In this document: positions 35,454 to 43,828 of the stretch, piece by piece | Position numbering within the stretch: the first letter of the stretch is position 1 | Layout of the letters: every line of letters begins with the position of its first letter | Translations under genes and position numbers: made by a program | Assembly (NCBI RefSeq): GCF_022179765.1 | Contig: NZ_BPRE01000006.1 | Coordinates: forward strand, 62,001 to 126,000 | DNA length: 64,000 nucleotides | Reading direction: 5' to 3' | Source of the DNA: Methylorubrum suomiense | GTDB taxonomy: Bacteria; Pseudomonadota; Alphaproteobacteria; Rhizobiales; Beijerinckiaceae | The notes under the pieces: generated by a model | What the model was told of the DNA's origin: nothing | Seen by the model: the letters and a program-made list of their open reading frames with translations, nothing else | The model's database searches: none

Positions 35454-36557
35454 ATGACGCTGCCCACCCCGATTCTCCCGCCGCGCCTCTCGGGACAGAG
35501 CACCGTCGTCCGACTCACGGTCGAGCGTCTGGCGCAGGCGGGGCTCAATCCCGAGCCGCTGCTGCGAGAGGCCGGATTGGCGGATGTCGCGACCGCCGAC
35601 CTCGATCTGCCGGGCGCCGAAGACCAAGCCGCGTTCCTGAACCTCGCGGCCGAGATGCTGCAGGATCCATCCTTCGGCCTACACCTGGGTCAGGATTACG
35701 ACCTGCGCAAACTCGGCCTGCTGTTCTACCTGATGGGCTCGTCCGAGACCGTCGGCGAGGCATTGAGCTGCTTCGAGCGCTTCAGCTCCCTCGACGATCC
35801 GAGCATCTACGGCTCGTACCGGATTTCCGATATCGCCGTGACGGTCGCGGTCGGGTCTGCGGAGGCCGGGCGGTGCCTCGACCGCCATCTGGCCGAGTTC
35901 TGGCTCGTGTCGATCGCGCGCCTCGTTACCGAACTCGCCGGAGGGGACGCGGTGCCGATCGGCGTGAGCGTCAGCCAGCCGCAGCGGGATACGGCCGAGG
36001 TGACGCAGGGCGCCTTCGCCGCGCCCGTCGCGTTCGCAGCCTCGGAGGACCGGATCGATTTCGAGGTCCGCCTGGCCGACATCCGGCTTCCCACCGCCGA
36101 ACCCTACCTTCACGCCTCGCTGCTCCCGCATTTCGAACGCGCGGTCGAGGCCATGCGCTGGGAGCCGGCAGTCGTGTGGGCACGGGTGAAGAAAGCGATG
36201 GCGCCGCGCCTGCCGCACCGGACGGTGACGTTGGCCAACATCGCCAGGGATCTCGGGATGAGTACGCGCACCCTGTCGCGCCGGCTGCGGGACGAGCGGA
36301 AGACCTTCAGCGGGATCCTGGACGAGCTGCGGGCGGAACTCGCTATCCACTACATCAGGATCAGGGGGCTCCCGATTTCGGAGATCGCCTGGCACCTGGG
36401 CTACCGGGAGGCGAGCGCCATCGTCGCGGCCTTTCGCCGATGGACCGGCATGCCGCCGAGCCAAGTCAGGCGCAGCCAGGCCGGCGGATCGGCTCCGTCG
36501 GATCCGCCGTCCTATCGCGAGCCGATGGATGCCCGCCCAGGCGCGAAGCAACGTTAA
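35454..36557 (+). CDS. AraC-family transcriptional regulator with arabinose-binding-type N-terminal domain
   Basis: GAGGGGG precedes ATG 35454. Residues ~20-210 match the ligand-binding domain of the AraC_N (Arabinose_bd, OruR/ArgR-like) group. The last ~100 residues hold the two HTH motifs (TLANIARDLGMSTRTLSRRL and ISEIAWHLGYREASAIVAAF followed by RRWTGMPPSQVRR). It is divergent from the beta-helix cargo gene, 290 bases away, so control of that gene or of the secretion operon is a reasonable guess. Ligand unknown. Confidence 0.87.
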   Translation: MTLPTPILPPRLSGQSTVVRLTVERLAQAGLNPEPLLREAGLADVATADLDLPGAEDQAAFLNLAAEMLQDPSFGLHLGQDYDLRKLGLLFYLMGSSETVGEALSCFERFSSLDDPSIYGSYRISDIAVTVAVGSAEAGRCLDRHLAEFWLVSIARLVTELAGGDAVPIGVSVSQPQRDTAEVTQGAFAAPVAFAASEDRIDFEVRLADIRLPTAEPYLHASLLPHFERAVEAMRWEPAVVWARVKKAMAPRLPHRTVTLANIARDLGMSTRTLSRRLRDERKTFSGILDELRAELAIHYIRIRGLPISEIAWHLGYREASAIVAAFRRWTGMPPSQVRRSQAGGSAPSDPPSYREPMDARPGAKQR

Positions 36558-36771
36558 GGATCGAGGCCGGCGCTTGCGGGAGACCGGCACCGGGGGCCGG
36601 CCTGGCCCCGCCCGACCTCCGGCCTGCGCGTCGAGGCTCCGTACGGCGTCGTGATTAGCTCGGAAGAGGAATTGCAACGTCTGACGCTTGCCGGGAGACT
36701 GAGTGTGTTGCGAGCGGCCGGTCGCGATGTCGGTGCCCGCCTTCGTCGCGACGGATGCCCCCTGGCGACGG

Positions 36772-36799
36772 CCCCCTGACCGAGCGATCGGTCAGGGGG
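36772..36799. terminator. Strong inverted repeat between convergent genes
   Basis: A perfect 12-bp stem (36772-36783 with 36788-36799) closes a GCGA tetraloop between the AraC-type gene (ends 36557) and the aminotransferase gene (ends 36832). No U-tract is present on either strand. It most likely terminates the minus-strand transcript. Confidence 0.6.
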
Positions 36800-36831
36800 A
36801 TCTTCGGGGAAGCGGCGTGTGGGCGCGCCGC

Positions 36832-37989
36832 TCAGGGAGCGGCGGCCCTGTGATCCTCTTCGTCCATGCGTGTCGCGTCGGCCTCGGCGAGCAGCACAGC
36901 CAGAACCTCGTCCTGCTCGTGCTCGCGCAGATCGGGGAACAGCGGCAGCGACAGGGTTCCCTCGCCCCATGCGCGCGAGACGGGGACCAGCGGCGTCTCG
37001 ACGGCCTTGCGGTAGTAGGTGAGCGAGGGGACGCAGCGGTAGTTCACGGTCGCGCCGATGCCGGCTTGGCCCAGCGCGGCCAGCACCGCGTCGCGGCGGT
37101 TGTCCGGTACATGAATCGGGAAAAGGTGGCGCGCCGAGACGGCCCCCCGAACGATCGTCGGCCACGTGAAGGGCGTGCTGGCGAGCGCCCGCTCGTACCG
37201 CAGACTGAGGGCCTCCCTTTGGGCGAGCCGCTCTTCCACGGTATCGATCTGTGGTTCGAGCAGCACCGCCAGGAGATCCGGAAGGTTGGCCTTGGTCCCC
37301 AGGCGGTCGATGTCCCAGTGCCGGTAGGTGCCGCCCTGGAAGCGCTGGGCGGCGCCCGCGGACATGCCGTGGAGAACCGTCTGCGTCAGCAGCGCCGCGA
37401 GATCGGAGTCGTTTGTGACCACGGCACCGCCCTCGCCGCAGGTCACGTTCTTCGTCGCGTAGAACGAGAAGATCGCGGCATCACCGTCCTGCCCCGGGCG
37501 ACGCCCGAACAGGCTCCCTTCGAAGCAATGCGCAGCGTCCTCGATGATGCGCACCGCGGGCGGGAGCACCTGCCGCAGGGCGGGGATGTCGACCATCTGG
37601 CCGTAGAGATGGACCGGAATGACGGCGCGCGTCCGCGGGGTGAGCGCTGCGGCGACGAGGGGCTGGCTGATGAGCAAGGTCGCCGGATCGACATCGACGA
37701 AGACGGGCGTCGCCCCGACGAGGCGCACCACATTGGCCGTCGCGGCGAAAGTCATGGCAGGCACGATGACCTCGTCGCCCGGACCGATGCCGTAGGCGAG
37801 GAGTGTCGCGATCGCCCCTTGCGTCCAACTCGACGTCAGCTTGGCGTGGGCGACGCCGAAGAAGGCGCGCAGCCGCTCCTCGACCCGGGCCCCCTGCGGG
37901 CCGCTCGTCAAGAACGGGCTTGCCAGCACCTCGGCGATGCGCGCGCCGGCCTCAGGGGTGAGGCCGTGGCGATAGAACGGGACGGCCAT
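36832..37989 (-). CDS. DegT/DnrJ/EryC1/StrS-type sugar-nucleotide aminotransferase
   Basis: The 385-residue PLP enzyme has the class signatures: Gly/Ser-rich phosphate site (LTSSWTQGAIATLL), PAMTFAATANVVRLVGATP, cofactor Asp151 (IIEDAAHCFEG) and Schiff-base Lys180 (FSFYATKNVTCGEGG). It transfers an amino group to a keto sugar nucleotide or forms a related dehydratase/aminotransferase product, pointing to an amino sugar in the polysaccharide. It lies 120 bases downstream of an SDR epimerase gene on the same strand, a common pairing. Confidence 0.9.
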   Translation of the reverse strand: MAVPFYRHGLTPEAGARIAEVLASPFLTSGPQGARVEERLRAFFGVAHAKLTSSWTQGAIATLLAYGIGPGDEVIVPAMTFAATANVVRLVGATPVFVDVDPATLLISQPLVAAALTPRTRAVIPVHLYGQMVDIPALRQVLPPAVRIIEDAAHCFEGSLFGRRPGQDGDAAIFSFYATKNVTCGEGGAVVTNDSDLAALLTQTVLHGMSAGAAQRFQGGTYRHWDIDRLGTKANLPDLLAVLLEPQIDTVEERLAQREALSLRYERALASTPFTWPTIVRGAVSARHLFPIHVPDNRRDAVLAALGQAGIGATVNYRCVPSLTYYRKAVETPLVPVSRAWGEGTLSLPLFPDLREHEQDEVLAVLLAEADATRMDEEDHRAAAP

Positions 37990-38109
37990 TCATCACCTCC
38001 TGATTGTCCGATCTGAGAGCGGATGCCGCGCCCGGCGACCGGGGCGCCGGGGTCTTGGTCGGCCCGCCTGCAACCGGCGAACCCTGCGGTCGCGTCGCCC
38101 GGATGCGCC

Positions 38110-39204
38110 CTATCGAAGGCCGGCATTCGCAACGACTGCGCCGAGGGGGGCGCGCGCCGTCACCTCCTTCATCGGGGTCAGGGCCTGCACCTCCTCGACC
38201 GGCGCCCGCAGCAGGTGGGGAGCCTCCTGCATCAACCGCGCGTACCACTTGACGGTGTAGCAGGTCGGCGTCTCGACCACCCGACCGCTGCCGAGCGCCG
38301 CCGCGACCTCGGCGATCCCGTGCTCGATGGTCTTCTCGGGGCCGCCGTGCAGGACGTTCCTGATCTTCGAAAAGTCGACGTGATAGTCCCGCTTGTCGTT
38401 CCTGGTATCGAGGAACTCGACTGCGCATTCCCCCGCGAAGCGGTCCTTGATCGCCAGGGCGACATCGAGGATCTGGCGGTTGTCCCAGCCGACGTTGAAG
38501 ACCTCGCCGGCGACGTCCGGACGCGGTGCGCGCAGCAGGCCGAGGACGACCTTGGCGACATCGCGCACATGCACGAAGGGACGCCACTGCGATCCGTCGC
38601 CGCCGATGCTGATGCGACGGTGATTCGTCGCGTCGAGCGTCATCTGGTTGACGACGAGATCGAAGCGCATCCGCGGCGACAGGCCGAACACCGTGGCGTT
38701 GCGCAGCGCGGTGGTGGCGAAGTGACGATCATTGAGGGCGAGCACCGCCTCCTCTGCCCGCGCGCAGGTCTGCGCGTAGACCGTCAGCGGACGCAGCGGC
38801 GCGTTTTCGGCAAGGAACATGTCCTGGCCGGCACCGTAGACAGCACAGGAACTCGCAAACAAGTATTTCCGGACGCCGGCCCGCTTGGCCGCCGTCACGA
38901 CCCGGATCCGGCCCGTCTCGTTGATCGATTTCGTCAAGGCGGGGTCGAGATCGCCCGAGGGATCGTTGGACAGGGCGGCGACGTCGATGACGGCGTCGCA
39001 CGATTCAAGGTCCGGGGGGGTGAGCGACCGGATGTCCCGCTTCAGGATCTCTAGTCGGGGATGCCGAGCGCATCGCGCCAGCGGCTCGTCGCCAAAGAAG
39101 AACGTATCGATCGCCCTGACGCGATAGCCGCTCTTCAGCAGGTCCCTGATCAAGACTGAGCCAATATAGCCGCCCGATCCAGTCACAGCGATCTTCTCGC
39201 GCAT
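38110..39204 (-). CDS. SDR-type NAD-dependent sugar-nucleotide epimerase/dehydratase with Cys in place of catalytic Lys
   Basis: ATG 39204 (GGCGAG upstream) directly precedes the NAD motif AVTGSGGYIGSVL. Ser118/119 in LFASSCAVYGAG supply the catalytic Ser/Thr. The usual YxxxK is YAQTC (Tyr143, Cys147), so the general catalytic Lys is missing. I checked the codons on the complementary strand and they read tac gcg cag acc tgc. The remaining extended-SDR features (RNATVFGLSPRMRFD, VFNVGWDN) are normal. The enzyme may have altered chemistry, be inactive, or use another base. It is presumably co-transcribed with the DegT gene. Confidence 0.85.
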   Translation of the reverse strand: MREKIAVTGSGGYIGSVLIRDLLKSGYRVRAIDTFFFGDEPLARCARHPRLEILKRDIRSLTPPDLESCDAVIDVAALSNDPSGDLDPALTKSINETGRIRVVTAAKRAGVRKYLFASSCAVYGAGQDMFLAENAPLRPLTVYAQTCARAEEAVLALNDRHFATTALRNATVFGLSPRMRFDLVVNQMTLDATNHRRISIGGDGSQWRPFVHVRDVAKVVLGLLRAPRPDVAGEVFNVGWDNRQILDVALAIKDRFAGECAVEFLDTRNDKRDYHVDFSKIRNVLHGGPEKTIEHGIAEVAAALGSGRVVETPTCYTVKWYARLMQEAPHLLRAPVEEVQALTPMKEVTARAPLGAVVANAGLR

Positions 39205-39699
39205 AAATCTCGCCCACGGTTCGAAGATACATGCCGATTTGCAAGGTGATCCCAGGCAAATCACGACGCGACAACTCGAGACGATTCATTAAGCGCGTTG
39301 TAAGACCAATAACAAACAATCGATGGCATTACTCAGAAATGATGATTTCGAATATTATACAACACAGATCGCTTGGCCGCATACGAAAGTCGTAGTCCAG
39401 AAGATCGTAGTGCGGGTTGTGTGCGAATTTGCCATGCATGAAAGCCGGCCAGTGTGAGCTGCGTCAGACACTGGCCTTGGGTCGGCACGGGGCGCGGGTG
39501 ACGGGTGAGCCCGCGTTCCGGCGGGTCGCGCGTCCACGGCCCGGTGCGGGCGGCACTACCGGCTCGAACGCCGTTTCATCACGGGCGGGAGGGCGCGGGG
39601 GGACGGCGCGCAACGGTGGCGGCGTTCACGCGCCGGGCGGGTCCGAGGCGGGTGGCCCGAACGGCCGGAGATGGGCGCAGATCAAACGAGGCTTTCGGG
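39205..39699. other. Divergent intergenic region with an inverted repeat
   Basis: About 495 bases between the SDR gene and the GT4 gene. The first ~150 bases are AT-rich. A perfect 9-bp inverted repeat (39447-39455 with 39468-39476, 12-nt loop) lies near the middle. No small gene with a ribosome binding site was found. Confidence 0.45.
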
Positions 39700-40905
39700 A
39701 TGATACGGAAAGTACTCCTCGTCCATAACGCGTATCGCAAGTACGGAGGCGAGGACACGGTTGTCGCCCAGGAGGAGGCGGCACTGCGGCGGGCCGGATG
39801 CGAGGTGCAGCTGTTTACGCTCAGCAACACCACGATCACGTCTTTCTCGGACAAGATGCGCGCAGCGCTCACGGCGTCGAACGCGCCGGGAAACATCGGC
39901 CTCGTCCTCGACGCGGTCCGGGCATTCGAGCCGGACCTCGTCCACATCCACAATTTCTTCCCGATGATCTCGCCGATGGTGCACGCGGCCCTGCAGCGGA
40001 TCGGCGTCCCGACCGTGCAGACCCTGCACAATTACCGCGTGATCTGCGCCGGGGCGACGCTGAACCGCAACGGCTCGCCTTGCGAGATCTGCATCACCCG
40101 CTCGCCCTATCATGCGGTGGTGCACCGGTGCTATCGCGGCTCGCTCCTCGGATCGCTGGCCGTCGCGCACTCGGTCCGGCAGCACCGACGCCTCGGCACG
40201 TGGTCCAAACATGTCGACCGGTTCATCGTGCTGACCGAGTTCGAGCGCTCGCGCTTCGTCGCGGCGGGCCTCCCGGCGGAGCGCATCAAGCTGAAGCCCA
40301 ACGGATTGTCCGACAACGGCCCCGGTCCCGCCCGGCGCCGAGGTCTGCTGTTCGTCGGTCGGCTGACCCGTGAAAAGGGTGTCCATATCCTGGCGCAGGC
40401 CGCGGAAAGGGCGGGCCATACGGTCGAAGTGCTCGGCGAAGGGCCGCTGCAGCCGCTCGTCGAGGCTTCCGCCGGACTCGTCTCCCTCGGCCATCAGACA
40501 CCGCGCACCGTCCGCGCGGCCATCGCCCAGGCCGTCGCGATCGTCGTCCCTTCGGTCTGGTACGAAGGATTACCGATGGTGATCGTCGAGGCCTTTTCCG
40601 CCGGAACGCCCGTGATCGTCTCGCGCACCGGCTCCCTCGCCGAGGTCATCGAGGACGGCGTGACCGGCCTTCATGCCGAACCGGGCGACGCGGCCGACCT
40701 GGCGCGGGTCATGGATCGCATGCTCGGCGATCCGGCCGCGGCGCGCCGGATGGGCGAGGCGGCGAGGCGGAAATACGAGCGGGATTGGAGCGAGGCTACG
40801 ACCACGCGCCAACTCCTGGCGATCTACGACGAGGCCGTCGCCTCGCACGCGACGACGCGGGCTGCCGCAGCCGGCGCGTGCGCCCCGGATTTGACCCTCG
40901 CCTGA
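39700..40905 (+). CDS. GT4-family glycosyltransferase
   Basis: ATG 39700 gives 401 residues. The N-terminal domain starts MIRKVLLVHNAYRKYGGEDT with the G-G acceptor-side loop of GT4 enzymes. The C-terminal GT-B domain has GLLFVGRLTREKGVHILAQA and the E-x7-E motif EGLPMVIVEAFSAGTPVIVS. It would add a sugar from a nucleotide donor to the lipid-linked repeat unit at the cytoplasmic face. The Wzy-like gene follows 113 bases later on the same strand. Confidence 0.88.
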   Translation: MIRKVLLVHNAYRKYGGEDTVVAQEEAALRRAGCEVQLFTLSNTTITSFSDKMRAALTASNAPGNIGLVLDAVRAFEPDLVHIHNFFPMISPMVHAALQRIGVPTVQTLHNYRVICAGATLNRNGSPCEICITRSPYHAVVHRCYRGSLLGSLAVAHSVRQHRRLGTWSKHVDRFIVLTEFERSRFVAAGLPAERIKLKPNGLSDNGPGPARRRGLLFVGRLTREKGVHILAQAAERAGHTVEVLGEGPLQPLVEASAGLVSLGHQTPRTVRAAIAQAVAIVVPSVWYEGLPMVIVEAFSAGTPVIVSRTGSLAEVIEDGVTGLHAEPGDAADLARVMDRMLGDPAAARRMGEAARRKYERDWSEATTTRQLLAIYDEAVASHATTRAAAAGACAPDLTLA

Positions 40906-41018
40906 AGGCTCTTCGCGAGGCACCCGCCGTTCCGCCTGGCCCCGGAAGGGGAAGCCGATCCGGATGGGGCGCCGCGCAGGGCGGCTTCCGGGGCAGACAT
41001 GCGCAGGAGGACCAGGCC

Positions 41019-42374
41019 GTGACACGATCCGCCGTCGGAATCCGGCCGCTAGCTCCTCCCGCGCCGCGGGTGTTCGGCGACGTCTATGTGGGGGCGGTCT
41101 GCCTGTCGCTCGCGGGATACGCCATCCTGGGCAAGACCTTCGCGTCGATCGGTGTCCCACCCCTGTATATCGGCGAGATCCTCCTCGCCGCCGGCCTCGT
41201 CGCCCTTGGCCGATCGGGCTGCGGGCTGGCCGCCATGGCGACGCCCCCCTCTCGCCTGCTCCTCGTACTGATCGCCTGGGTCGTCGCGCGCACGCTGCCG
41301 TATCTCGGGCTCTGGGGCGCCGACGCGCTGCGCGACAGCGTCATCGTCACTTATGGGGCTTTCTGCTTCATCGTCGTCGCGCTGGTGCTCGAGGAGCCCG
41401 CCCGCCTCGAGCGCGTGCTCGCCTCCTATCACGCCTTCGCCCGCGTCTACGGGTTCATTGGCGGCGGCTGCGCGGCCTTGGCCCTTTCCAAGGTCATGAT
41501 ACCGGGGACGTCGCTTCAGGTGGTCGACCTCAGCCCCGGGGCGATCGCGACGCATCTGGCGGGCGCAGCGGCGTTCGCCGTCCTCGGGCTCGGCCGGTTC
41601 TCACGGCTCTGGATGGCGGCGCTCCTCGTCGGCATGGTCGCCGTCACCTCGAGCCGAGGGGCGATGCTGGCCTGCGTCTTCGCCATCCTGGCCGCCACCG
41701 TTCTGGGCGGCCGCGTCCGGCAGGTCGCGCCCGTCATCGCTCTCGGCGTCGTCGCGCTGCTGGTCGTGTCGCTCATTGGCGTGAAGGTTCAGTTCACGCC
41801 CGACAGCCGTGTCATCGGGCCAGATCAGATCATCGAGGGCTTCAAGAGCATCCTCGGCGTGAGCGACGCGTCGAACTTCGAGGCAACGAAGGAATTCCGG
41901 ACCCGCTGGTGGGCGACGATCCAGGATTACACCTTCGCAGGCCCCTATTTCTGGTCAGGCAAGGGATTCGGCGTCAATATCGCCATGGAGGACGGCTACC
42001 AGCTCTGGGCCATCTCCGAGGGATTGCGCAGCCCCCACAATGCCAGCATGACGGTACTGGCCCGCGCCGGCGTGCCCGGCCTCGTCCTCTGGGTCACGCT
42101 GTTCGCCGCATGGTTCGCAATGCTCGTCCACAGCATGCTGCTGGCGCGGCGGCGCAAAGAGGCGCGCTGGGCGAAGATCCTCGTCTGGATCGCCTGCTAC
42201 GGCGCCGCGATCCTGATCGAGGCATCCTTCAACGTGACGCTGGAGGGGCCGATGGTGGGCATCTGGTTCTGGTGCCTCTTCGGCCTGGGGATCGCGGCCA
42301 GTATGATGTTTCGCTCAGGGTTGTTTCCCGCAACCGTCCTCGACGGATCCTTCGGCCTTCCCGAACGGTCGTAG
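41019..42374 (+). CDS. O-antigen ligase/Wzy-like polysaccharide polymerase, polytopic membrane protein
   Basis: GTG 41019 is preceded by CAGGAGG at about eight bases, which fixes the start. The 451-residue protein has about 11 hydrophobic helices and a large periplasmic loop (about residues 260-340, including the TRWWATIQDYTFAGPYFWSG and SPHNASMTVLARAGVPGLVL blocks) typical of the Wzy_C/O-antigen ligase family. It would polymerise repeat units at the periplasmic face. No other polymerase is present in the island. Confidence 0.85.
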   Translation: MTRSAVGIRPLAPPAPRVFGDVYVGAVCLSLAGYAILGKTFASIGVPPLYIGEILLAAGLVALGRSGCGLAAMATPPSRLLLVLIAWVVARTLPYLGLWGADALRDSVIVTYGAFCFIVVALVLEEPARLERVLASYHAFARVYGFIGGGCAALALSKVMIPGTSLQVVDLSPGAIATHLAGAAAFAVLGLGRFSRLWMAALLVGMVAVTSSRGAMLACVFAILAATVLGGRVRQVAPVIALGVVALLVVSLIGVKVQFTPDSRVIGPDQIIEGFKSILGVSDASNFEATKEFRTRWWATIQDYTFAGPYFWSGKGFGVNIAMEDGYQLWAISEGLRSPHNASMTVLARAGVPGLVLWVTLFAAWFAMLVHSMLLARRRKEARWAKILVWIACYGAAILIEASFNVTLEGPMVGIWFWCLFGLGIAASMMFRSGLFPATVLDGSFGLPERS

Positions 42375-42408
42375 GAATCGAATGTCGTGAGGGCCACAGC
42401 CCGGCGAA

Positions 42409-43731
42409 TCACGTCACGGCTTCGACGCCCGGCTCGGCTGCCCCACGCTCGACCGCGTCCACCTCGTCGCCGACAAGACGGTGCAGGAGAAGCAGCGAGA
42501 CGGCGACCCGCGCGGCGTTCGCGATGCAGAGGCCGGCGCAGGCCCCGTTCAGCCCGAAGCCGACGATGAGCGGTGCGGCGGTGACGACGGAGGCGGCCAT
42601 CCCGGTGAGGTTGGCAATCATGGCCTGCCGAACCGCCGAGACGCCGTGGAAGTACGAGCAGGTCATGTCGGCGACGTAGGAGATCACCGCGCCGACGGTG
42701 AGCAACCGCACCGGCGTCGCGAGATCGGCATAGACCGAGTCCGACCCGTAGATGACGCCCAGCACCCGCTCCGGGACGGCGGCGATGACCGCCAGGAAGG
42801 CGACCGCCGTCAGGAGCCCCGCCAGGGCGAAGGGGCGGGCCGCGCGCAGGGCCGCGATCTTGCCCCGCAGATGTGCGCGCGCGGTCACCTGCGGGATGAC
42901 GTTACTGAGCCCGATGATGAGCGGGTTGAGGATGTTGACGATGTTGATCGCGGCCAGGAGCAGGCCGGGGAACGACTCGCCCGACAGGATCGCGAGGAAC
43001 CAGAACACCGCCTGCTGGCGCAGGGCCGCCGCGAGGTTTCCGGCGAGCGACCATCGCCCGAGGGCGAAGAAGCTTCCTACCGTCCCCTGGAGATCGAGCG
43101 CGCCGGGCCGGACGACGCCGGATTGGACGGCTTGGAGGATCGCGGCCAGCCCGGAGGTCGCCGCCATGGCATAGAGCGCGCTGGAGAGGGTGATGCCGTC
43201 ATGCCGGTACAGCCAGAACAGGACGAGAATCTGGCCCAGATAGCTGATGATTTCGCCTGGCACCGCCGCGGCGAAGCGCAGCTCCGCGAACAGGCAGCGC
43301 CGGAAGGTCTCCTGGATCTGCCAGACGACGAAGTAAGTCGCCACGGGAAGGATCGCGTCGGTACGCCCCATCAGGAGCCCGATCAGGCCGAGGCAGAGCA
43401 CGGCCGGGACGCAGAGCACGACCAGCATGACGAGACTGGCCCGCATGAGCTGTGCACCGCGCTCCGGGCCGGAGACGTTCGATAGAACGACCATCGGATA
43501 GAACAGCAGCGACGCGATCGCCGTGTAGAGGAGCATCTGGATGCCGGCGAAGAGAGCGAACACGCCGTATTCGCTGGGTGCCAGCGTCCTCGCGAGCGCG
43601 ATCGTGAGAAGGAAGCCGCCGAGGCTGGCGATCCCTTGATCGATGACCGGCCACAGGATGCGCCCCGCCTCCACCGTCATCCGCCGGGCCGGATTGTCAT
43701 TCGCAGCGGTGGCGCGCGCCGTCCTTCCCAT
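42409..43731 (-). CDS. Wzx-type oligosaccharide flippase (MOP superfamily)
   Basis: The 440-residue protein has about 12 predicted transmembrane helices. It carries the MOP-superfamily start (WPVIDQGIASLGGFLLTIALARTLAPSEYGVFALF) and a middle segment (SLAGNLAAALRQQAVFWFLA) typical of polysaccharide flippases. It would translocate the undecaprenyl-linked repeat unit to the periplasm. It converges with the Wzy-like gene (34-base gap) and follows the Wzz/kinase gene by 97 bases on the same strand. Confidence 0.87.
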   Translation of the reverse strand: MGRTARATAANDNPARRMTVEAGRILWPVIDQGIASLGGFLLTIALARTLAPSEYGVFALFAGIQMLLYTAIASLLFYPMVVLSNVSGPERGAQLMRASLVMLVVLCVPAVLCLGLIGLLMGRTDAILPVATYFVVWQIQETFRRCLFAELRFAAAVPGEIISYLGQILVLFWLYRHDGITLSSALYAMAATSGLAAILQAVQSGVVRPGALDLQGTVGSFFALGRWSLAGNLAAALRQQAVFWFLAILSGESFPGLLLAAINIVNILNPLIIGLSNVIPQVTARAHLRGKIAALRAARPFALAGLLTAVAFLAVIAAVPERVLGVIYGSDSVYADLATPVRLLTVGAVISYVADMTCSYFHGVSAVRQAMIANLTGMAASVVTAAPLIVGFGLNGACAGLCIANAARVAVSLLLLHRLVGDEVDAVERGAAEPGVEAVT

Positions 43732-43828
43732 CGAACCATCCCAGTTTCAGGAGTGATCTGTCTCGCGCACGAGCGGATCGACCGCAGGCTCTCGTCCGGC
43801 CACGCCTCTCCGGTCGGGACGCTTGCGG

